Positions 56,690 through 64,000 of a DNA stretch of 64,000 nucleotides are shown one piece after another (position 1 is the stretch's first letter; each line of letters opens with the position of its first letter). The notes under the pieces were generated by a model, which had not been told where the DNA came from, did no database searches, and saw only the letters and a program-made list of their open reading frames with translations. This stretch comes from Symsagittifera roscoffensis (Eukaryota; Xenacoelomorpha; Acoela; Convolutidae). Made by a program: the position numbers and the translations under genes. The stretch covers positions 10,439,579 to 10,503,578 of the forward strand of contig NC_087065.1 of NCBI RefSeq assembly GCF_963678635.1, in the 5' to 3' direction.

Positions 56690-59300
56690 ATGTATATTCT
56701 AAAAATTTTAATTTTTCTCCAATTCCTTTTTCTAGTAACCTCCAATGAAAACATAAACCCTTCCCCCCGCACAGGACCCCAAGATTTATTAGTAACACAT
56801 TACGATTGTGAAGAAAACGAACAAAAAACACTACACAAATATGCAATAAATCAAGTATCACAACGCGAAACAGAACCACAAGCTATAGAAACAACAAATG
56901 TAATAGCGACACTTTATTCAAAAGCCCGAGCAACAACTGTTATAGGATATAAATTCACAGCAACATTTTCTGAAAAAAAAGTACATTGTTCACAAGTCTC
57001 AAATGGAAATAAAAACCGACTTGACCACGAATCATTCTACCAGAGTAATATAGAACGACTTTTACATCTCAATCCCGAAGATTGTAAAAACGAGTTACTA
57101 AGACTAAATATCACAAGAAATAAAAACACAGATAGAAAATTAGTATATTTCCAAGTTTTTGCAGATTCTGTACATCAAGCAGAACTTGAAAGATATCAAG
57201 GACATATAAAATTAGATTAAAAATACCCATACAACGGTGCACACGGAAGATTAACTTATGATATACACGATAAACACTGGATACCACACATTGGTATAAA
57301 TGACCCATCAAATTGCAAAGCAGACACAAAAAATAAAGGATATCAAGAAATCATGTTTTTCGATTGGAAAATACAACTCGAAAAAATACAACTCACACGC
57401 GATTTATCTGACAACACAATGATCTATCAAGGAATTAGATTACCTTGTAAAAATGATCAAGGCTATTGTGACCCTACAACACGAACACAAGCAACAATTG
57501 TTTGGTTCCCCGAAGACACATGTACAACATTTCAAGTAGCAAAAATACACGCTCGTATGATAAAATTTCACGAAAAATATTTTATACAATCAATTCCATA
57601 TGAACAAGTCCATCCATCACGAAGACAAAGTTCTAATTTTAGAAACATACACAATATAGAAAATAAATTGACACGTTTTCAAATATATCAAGAAACAGAA
57701 CTTGCATGTAAATACAGAAATCCACTTCACAAAACACAATACTCCGAGATATTAGTTGAATACGAAAAAGGATTCTACATGACCACTGGAAAAGTAAAAA
57801 TCGACCCATAGGCCACAGGTCACCCTATAAACGAAGGAACATCATATATACCAGTTGATTTTCAAAAAAGTAAAAGTCAACCTGGTGGACATCTAAAGCC
57901 CCATGACACTAGAAGCACACGTTTACAAGAACTATCACTAATGAATAGTACATGTTTCGGTAATATCCACTATGATTTTCACCTAGATATGAAATTAGAC
58001 TACACAATTAGCCGAATTTTTCAAGAAATGTCACTCTCTGAATTAGAAACACTTCACCAACTATGCGAATTAGAAAGGACACAAAAACTACAATCACTTG
58101 CACTAGCAGTATTAAAAATACCCTACGCAGGATATTTACTATCAGGAAATAGATCAAATTTTTTAGACTACGAAGGAAACATTTTATGGTTTTTTACATG
58201 TACCAAAAAAGTATCACCACTATATGTTTTTGAAGATAAACGATGCTATAAAAGAATCCCAATCTTTTATAAGAATAAAGTACATTTCGTTGACACACTT
58301 TCAAGACGAACCTATTTTTGGGATACCGCAGTCCCATGTGGATCAGAAAATAGCCACAATGTAGTTCAACTGAACCCTGATGAAGATAAATATTACCTTC
58401 TTACCCTATATCCCACATTAATGCAATCACTCAAAAAAATTTTACCTGAAAGCATAAGAGCTATTGCTCGAAACCCAAATATTGACCTACAATCAATTGG
58501 AATATATTCAAAATCCGATATCCAACATCACATTAGAACACAACAATTCCAAGAATTATTAACACAAATGGACACTATACAAAGACAATCAATTGACCAA
58601 AACTTACGCAAACTTGCCGAAACCGCAGGATTTGCAGATATTTATACACAAGATTATAGCGGATATTTTAAAGACATTAAAGACTATATATATCTAAACG
58701 GTGAAAAATATAGACCACAAGATATTTCACCTATAAATATTTTTAGCTTTGTTACACTAAAAAATGAAATTCTCGATTTTCTAGGATGGCCCTACTACAT
58801 CTTAGAAAAATTAACTATCTTGTACGCAATGTTTAACTTTATAGGATTTCTTTTTTCACTTTTAAAAGGAACCTACAACACATGTGCTATACACACACAA
58901 GTAAATAGACAAAGCAAGTGTAGCACGCATACTATTTGCAGGATTTTTTGGAATTTTTTCATCAACAATTAATAAAATTCTTCTAGACGCACAAATCAAA
59001 GAATATAATACAAAAATAGCAACAACACAGAACACATATAACGAAGAACATAATAACATAGAAGTAACTCCTACAGCACCACAATTACCACCCTTACCAC
59101 ATAACCATCCATTATCCTTAGTCCCACGTAATTTCCGAAACCTAGCAATAACACATAACCCAAATTTTAGACCAAACATATCGCAAAGTCCCATACAACA
59201 TATAATGACACATCATCCACTAGATGAAAATACATATGAACAAATTATAGAACAACCCCATACCACCGCTTTTCAGTCTCAAAATAATAATTTTTTTTAG
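56690..59300 (+). pseudogene. env: env-like glycoprotein of element 2, broken
   Basis: About 870 codons in one frame: signal peptide (MYILKILIFLQFLFLVTS), a Cys-bearing ectodomain, a helical region (FQELLTQMDTIQRQSIDQN) before the C-terminal hydrophobic segments (TILYAMFNFIGFLFSLL and ARILFAGFFGIFSS), and a Pro-rich tail. Breaks: TAA near 57218, TAG near 57809 and a one-base insertion near 58914. Its last codon, TAG at 59298-59300, is also the AG of a T8-AG acceptor. Known: gypsy-type elements have acquired envelope genes from several virus groups. I could not assign this one; a class III-type or chuvirus-like origin is only a guess. Confidence 0.78.
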
Positions 59301-59306
59301 CCCACG

Positions 59307-61115
59307 ATGAGCCGACAACGTGGATCCCTACACCGCTCAAATTCCCACCCGACCAACCTCAACACTCCAATTACAATAATTCCACTTTTTGCTTTCCCGC
59401 CACCCGATTTCCCAACCAATAATGTAAGATCAGGCATGAATTCAGACACTAACTCACATATCTCAGTTTTATACTCCATTTCACAACTCAATAACCCAAA
59501 TATTGAAACCCCTGATGAATTTGCAGACTCTGAACCATCTCCATCCAATAATTTTCAAACCAACTCCTCAGTTTTTTCAAAACCCCCTTTTCAACCAATC
59601 CCGCCAAATAACCCACTCCCATCCATTTCTACACCCTCTTATGCTTCACAAGTCACCCCAACCTACTCTTCATTTCATTCAGACCGATCATCCAATTCTC
59701 CAGATACTCCCCAAATCTCCCAGGAACTAGATAATTTTATCACCCTACAACAACGACCCTTCCACCTTGAAAACCCCACTATAAATCAGATTTCATCCAC
59801 AATAGAATCATCAAACCCACCTACCCCTACACCCTCTTCAGCTTATACCGCATCATTAGCACCATCATCCACATCCACCGAATCATCAAATAGCACTAAT
59901 AGAGCTTATCGCACTTTCAAAAGAAAATTCCCGAACCATCCATTTCCAACAAAACCAGGAACAGCCCGTGAATATATTAATCATCCAAATCACACTAACA
60001 CAAAAGATTTTTTAGCCATCACCTTACCCTCATTTCCACAGTATACTTTGAATACCCCTAACGACACTAACGACACACGTAGTTTTGTAGATGAACAAGT
60101 TTTAATGCCTACACTTCATTGGACATCATATTATCATTTTACTAACCCCCTTTGCCTACCTTTATCTAATACTCACATCGATATAGATAGAAATAAAGAT
60201 ATGCTATATCGACTCACCACACCACTAACACATAGACAATTTACTTATATAGGATATAAAAAGTCACTAAAAACATACACTGCACCCCGAGCTAACGAAT
60301 ACACGCTAGAATATTACGATCACAACATCATCCGAGCTAACCAAGACCAATTTTTAGATGATGACCGTTTCGCTATCCCACAAATCACAGAAAAATTCTT
60401 CATCAAAACACCATATGTATTTACACTCAATATATTTGATCGCAAATTCGATCACATCATTTCTGAAGCACTAACCGACACACAATCTTACGAAAGTTTT
60501 AAAGAAAAATTTCAATTATTTTCACTAACCTTTCATTTCCTTGCACCACACAAACGAGATTTGCACTGCTCACACGATATTATGTTACGAACTAAACAAA
60601 CCCACACATATACATATTATCGCTTCATACAAAATCACTTTGATCTACACACTCCATCAAGACAACCACACCACCGTTTTCAATTTATTAACTCTAAATA
60701 CACTTCACCATTTTTTCTTAACTTCACATATTGTATCAAAGATACTAACCTTCACGGTATTCTTCGCAATTATGATCCCATAACCCAAATGTATATTTTT
60801 TGTCCCATCACAAAGACCTTCAACGCAGAAGAATCCAGACCCTTCCTTATCCCACATGAATTTGTTCAACCTATAGAAATCCCAATATTAGAATTCATCC
60901 ACAACACTAAATACAATCACAAATTATATAATCTCATCCTAAACACACCTTATGATTTTGCAGTTGGCACTGAAGAACTAAAAACCATTAAAGCACTTCA
61001 ATTGCTTTGGCCACTGCTTCAAACTAAAAACATCATTCGCATACTAGCAAAATTACTAACTAACTCCGACATAATACACGACATCTTCCCCCACGGTTTT
61101 TTCCCCGTCGACTAA
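59307..61115 (+). CDS. 3' accessory ORF of element 2: 602 residues, intact, function unknown
   Basis: ATG 6 bases after the env stop, TAA at 61113-61115. Aligns end to end with the 603-residue protein at 18510-20321. Residues 1-200: Pro/Ser/Thr/Asn-rich, many changes between copies. From about 205 (RTFKRKFPNHPF) to the end: more conserved, with blocks TPNDTNDTRSFVDE, HCSHDIMLRTKQ, AEESRPFLIPHEF and IIRILAKLLT. No signal peptide, membrane span, zinc ligands or catalytic motif recognised. Intact although gag, pol and env of the same element are broken. Flanking splice signals (acceptor at 59300, donor at 61118) suggest it is carried on a spliced mRNA as a single exon. Confidence 0.9.
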   Translation: MSRQRGSLHRSNSHPTNLNTPITIIPLFAFPPPDFPTNNVRSGMNSDTNSHISVLYSISQLNNPNIETPDEFADSEPSPSNNFQTNSSVFSKPPFQPIPPNNPLPSISTPSYASQVTPTYSSFHSDRSSNSPDTPQISQELDNFITLQQRPFHLENPTINQISSTIESSNPPTPTPSSAYTASLAPSSTSTESSNSTNRAYRTFKRKFPNHPFPTKPGTAREYINHPNHTNTKDFLAITLPSFPQYTLNTPNDTNDTRSFVDEQVLMPTLHWTSYYHFTNPLCLPLSNTHIDIDRNKDMLYRLTTPLTHRQFTYIGYKKSLKTYTAPRANEYTLEYYDHNIIRANQDQFLDDDRFAIPQITEKFFIKTPYVFTLNIFDRKFDHIISEALTDTQSYESFKEKFQLFSLTFHFLAPHKRDLHCSHDIMLRTKQTHTYTYYRFIQNHFDLHTPSRQPHHRFQFINSKYTSPFFLNFTYCIKDTNLHGILRNYDPITQMYIFCPITKTFNAEESRPFLIPHEFVQPIEIPILEFIHNTKYNHKLYNLILNTPYDFAVGTEELKTIKALQLLWPLLQTKNIIRILAKLLTNSDIIHDIFPHGFFPVD

Positions 61116-61118
61116 CAG

Positions 61119-61205
61119 GTAAGTATATTTTATACATATTCTTAACTAATAAATTCAAATTAAAAAACTAACCATTCTTTATCCATGTCTCATTTTGATT
61201 TTTAG
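61119..61205 (+). promoter_or_regulatory. 87-bp intron right after the 3' ORF stop (element 2)
   Basis: Donor CAG|GTAAGTAT three bases after TAA; acceptor TTTGATTTTTAG|TCTTCATC. Same position and nearly same length in both copies of element 1. A junction so near the stop would not be expected to trigger nonsense-mediated decay. Confidence 0.6.
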
Positions 61206-62695
61206 TCTTCATCTCACGATCATCTGCAAAATACACAAAAGAAAAATAAAAAATAGAAAACTTCTTCAAATTGTTCTAAACTCTAATAATCTTTTGCACC
61301 AGCTAAATTAAATAAAGTTCATACAAATGTAGTAAATTAATTTATAAATTATTTCCCTAAAAGCAGTAATTCTAATAATGATGAAAATTTGTAACTTAAT
61401 TTTTCCCCAAAACTAGCAGTAAAATTGAAATTCTATGTAGTAAATTGATAAGACGAAAATGCAGTACTAACCTTTTGTTATTTCCATTCACTCGCACAAG
61501 AATTCAATAGCTCGCCCACGAAGAATTGTTTAAATAATGAATTTCAGTTTCAAGCTTTCACACTCAACAACTCTAACACACGATAACAAATTTCAAACTT
61601 TCCTTTAACCCGGTTTGAAAGGAATTATATACTAAACCAAACTAACCAACGCAGCTTACTAAACACCACAACACGTAGAATAACAGCATGACTAAGAAAA
61701 GGAAACCAACGGTACCCAAACCGGATTAACCCAGTTTAAAACTGGATAATTTATTCTTTTGAAGACTATTATAAAGTCTAAGAAAGAAATAATAAAACAC
61801 AAAAAAGTCGAAAGACAAACCCATACCAAAAACAATTTGATTTTTGAAAAAAGGACACAACCAACGAAACATAAGAAAAACCACTATAAACCCAACATAA
61901 AAAGTTATCACATAACAGGACCTCTCATAAAAACCGCACGAAATCATACTCCCACTCCTGGCCTAACCCACCAGAGAGGACGTCCTGAGCATGCTCTATA
62001 GCCGGCCTAACCCACACGCTACATCCACGCTTTGTGACCACACTTCTATTTTTAATAAGAGGTACTCAAGGGTGAGTAACTCTTCAAAATAACCGAATTA
62101 AAACAAAAAGCTTTTGTGAAAACAACTAATCAAAATCATAATTAAAACATTAAACTAATAAAAATTTTATAAAATGTAAAACATACTTTGCAGTATATAG
62201 ATCAGCATACAACACCAAAGACGAACATCCAAAGACAAAAGGACACCACTACACTCTAAAAAGAATGGCCAACCACAATCAATATGCCGTCCACAATCAC
62301 AACTCAAAGGATTTAGAGTACGACTTGACTTCGCAGAAAAGGACTTCATTGAACTAGACCAATGACCACCTCGATGTTCAAGTATACGTACAGATCCGAG
62401 TAACCAGGCATCCCCTCCACGCACAATCTCCACGCCATTCCCAGACTAGGTTCAACACAAAGGAAGTTCTCTACATGGAACAGAAAAACCTGTCATAGCC
62501 AACCATTCTGAAATCAGATTTGAGTTTGTTGCGAAAACCCAGTCGTTGTCATAAGAAGACACAACGATTGAACCTGGAACTTCTCTAACAAGAAAACCCA
62601 GAAGAAATATGATGTTCGCCAAATACCAACGTCCATCATCCATCCTTTGAATTGCAGAAAGACTATTCTAAAAAACTCTGTAAAACCCGGATGGG
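61206..62695 (+). promoter_or_regulatory. 3' untranslated region of element 2 with palindrome cluster
   Basis: About 1.5 kb without coding frames. At 61959-62014 two GGCCTAACCCA motifs flank two adjacent perfect palindromes, AGGACGTCCT (61977-61986) and GAGCATGCTC (61987-61996). Further on is a hairpin GAGGTACTC/GAGTAACTC (62059-62082), whose middle, AAGG|GTGAGTA, also reads as a splice donor. The end next to the LTR has the short purine tract GGATGGG. Confidence 0.55.
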
Positions 62696-63105
62696 TGGAA
62701 CCTGATCTAAACTACATTTTATGATTGGATAAATTAGATATTTTACCACTGTAAAGTATTTAATATTAACCAATCATGATCCATCTAACTAACAACCCAC
62801 TTATTTGTAAGTGCTGAAATTACTTGTAATTTCAGCACCAGAGAGATTTGAATTTAACTTAGAATTTAGTTGCCTCTCCTAAGGAACTTCAATAGCCGCA
62901 ATAAACCAGTATACCCTAGATCTATTGAGCCTAGCAGAGACTAGTTAAACAACCTGAGACTAGATAGTATAAGAGTAAGATTAGGATCGGTATTAGACTA
63001 AGAAGTTGCACGAATCTATCCGGCCGAAAATAAGATAGCATCACGAGCAGACGATGTACCCTATCCGAAATTACTCTATGAGTTAACCACATCGGTCCTA
63101 ACTCA
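62696..63105 (+). repeat. 3' LTR of element 2
   Basis: 410 bp, same length as the 5' LTR. Inverted repeat at 62811-62838 is perfect. AATAAA at 62900-62905. Followed by GTCC. Confidence 0.95.
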
Positions 63106-63250
63106 GTCCTTTTAAAAAGAGCGTCATACATTGAATTTCAGAAAAAAAAATTAAAGGGGGCTGTAAAAGAGCCCGTTGTCCTATTGAAATAAAACTTGGC
63201 ATGGTGAACAAACTGACAACTACAACTGTTAACAGATTTATGCTGGAGAA
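63106..63250. mobile_element. right parts of the nested MITEs interrupted by element 2
   Basis: 63106-63173 completes the inner MITE (ends TGTAAAAGAGCC); 63174 onward continues the outer MITE in register with 12077-12130. A further piece matching the outer MITE, CGTAACATTGCGCATTTAGC, appears at about 63787-63807, so another insertion or rearrangement separates them. Confidence 0.6.
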
Positions 63251-64000
63251 AAAAGAGTAACGCAACTAGTTAACTAAAAAAATGAAATACAATCATCAAA
63301 AACATTTGAATTTTTTTAGAGTGGCGCCTTAATTCAGCTTTGATTGAGACAATTATTCATCCCGTTTAAAATCGTTTTTTCACTCATAAACTTGAAATGA
63401 AATCAAAAAAGCTTTTCATTTTTGAAAAACTAATTTTCACAGTTGTATTTAGTGCTGTGAGCGTCACTCTTTCATTTTTTTGTGATACTATGCACAAAAA
63501 CTCACATTAAACTAACAGACTACTAAAATCCAAAATCCAAATGTATTACTCTCTGATAAAGGCTGATTATGAAACTCCACATATCTCTTACCTGAAGCAA
63601 GTTTAGAATGGCTAACAAATTATATTATATTTCAGCTAATGAGATCAAACAGTTTAAAATAAAGACAAATTTGTTGTTTTCACTTATAGACTGAAAAGAT
63701 TTCCAGCTTAAATTTTTTTAGTGAAATCTAAAAATGTCCTACAAAAGGTTGGATTCTTTCTTTCTCCAGTATATTCTTATTTTACATCGTAACATTGCGC
63801 ATTTAGCAGTAATATTTTGCAAGACAAAAACAAAAATTGATGTTCTGAAGGTGAGGAAGGGCATAAGCAGTTTTTATGTCAGATCATTTTTAAAAATCTG
63901 TTCATTTTGCGACACGGTTCAAAATCTGCAGTTTAAAACGTCCAAAATTATCGGTATGTTTATCATTCAAAGTTTTGCTCACTTTTGACAATTTTGAATA
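63251..64000. other. no gene seen
   Basis: AT-rich, apart from the outer MITE fragment near 63787. An 84-codon plus-strand frame at 63734-63988 overlaps that repeat and is not taken as a gene. Confidence 0.4.

Larger units (their letters stand above)
47063..63105 (+). mobile_element. LTR element 2: Ty3/gypsy-type element with env and 3' ORF, RT-deleted
   Basis: Two 410-bp LTRs (TGGAACC...AACTCA) with about 7 differences by eye, and a GTCC target duplication (47059-47062 and 63106-63109) that is confirmed by the interrupted MITE. Same gene order as element 1. Two internal deletions relative to element 1: about 1.1 kb removing RT and most of RNase H (junction 53910-53921) and about 1.7 kb between integrase and the membrane ORF (junction about 56006-56014). 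Adding these back gives about 18.9 kb. Cannot replicate alone without RT. Confidence 0.95.

Noticed and set aside
1-64000. CRISPR arrays, rRNA genes, bacterial operon features
   Set aside because: The window is intron-bearing eukaryotic DNA and no regularly spaced identical repeats or rRNA sequence were seen.

Overview
The window is AT-rich metazoan nuclear DNA. GT-AG introns join exons in phase, and two host genes belong to animal families: a KLF-type zinc-finger factor and a tubulin polyglutamylase of the TTLL6/TTLL13/TTLL7 group. The rest is mainly transposable elements. The species cannot be read from the sequence; an invertebrate is the natural guess because env-bearing Ty3/gypsy elements and BEL/Pao relics are common there.

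Layout. 0-6.7 kb: three minus-strand exons of a KLF3/8/12-like gene (zinc finger 1 at 601-794, a CtBP-type PIDLRT motif in 5515-5854, an upstream exon at 6021-6677), with introns full of degenerate repeats. 7.2-7.9 kb: a long-TIR Tc1/mariner/pogo-type MITE with TA duplications. 10.7-11.6 kb: an unrecognised 324-residue minus-strand protein. 12.9-15.1 kb: a two-exon TTLL glutamylase, minus strand. 16.505-39.653 kb: LTR element 1, minus strand, 23.1 kb, flanked by CTAC. 40.9-43.1 kb: a decayed BEL/Pao relic. 45.4-47.1 kb: a family of small MITEs. 47.063-63.105 kb: LTR element 2, plus strand, 16.0 kb, flanked by GTCC and inserted inside one of those MITEs.

The two LTR elements are one family of unusually large Ty3/gypsy elements. 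Removing the internal duplications of element 1 and adding back the deletions of element 2 puts both at about 18.9 kb. Order in the element: 410-bp LTR with a 13-bp inverted repeat, tRNA-type primer site, a small leader ORF, a repeat-rich leader with paired hairpins, a basic ORF1, ORF2, Gag (capsid fold signature and CCHC knuckle), protease, RT, RNase H, DD35E integrase, a membrane-anchored Pro/Ser-rich ORF, an Env-like glycoprotein, and a 602-603 residue ORF of unknown function at the 3' end.

That last ORF is the most interesting thing here. It is the only large gene intact in both elements. It starts 6 bases after the env stop, directly behind a T-tract plus AG acceptor, and its stop is followed after three bases by a near-perfect CAG|GTAAGT donor, so it is built like an internal exon. 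Gag, pol and env carry stops, frameshifts or deletions in both copies; element 2 has lost RT and RNase H altogether.
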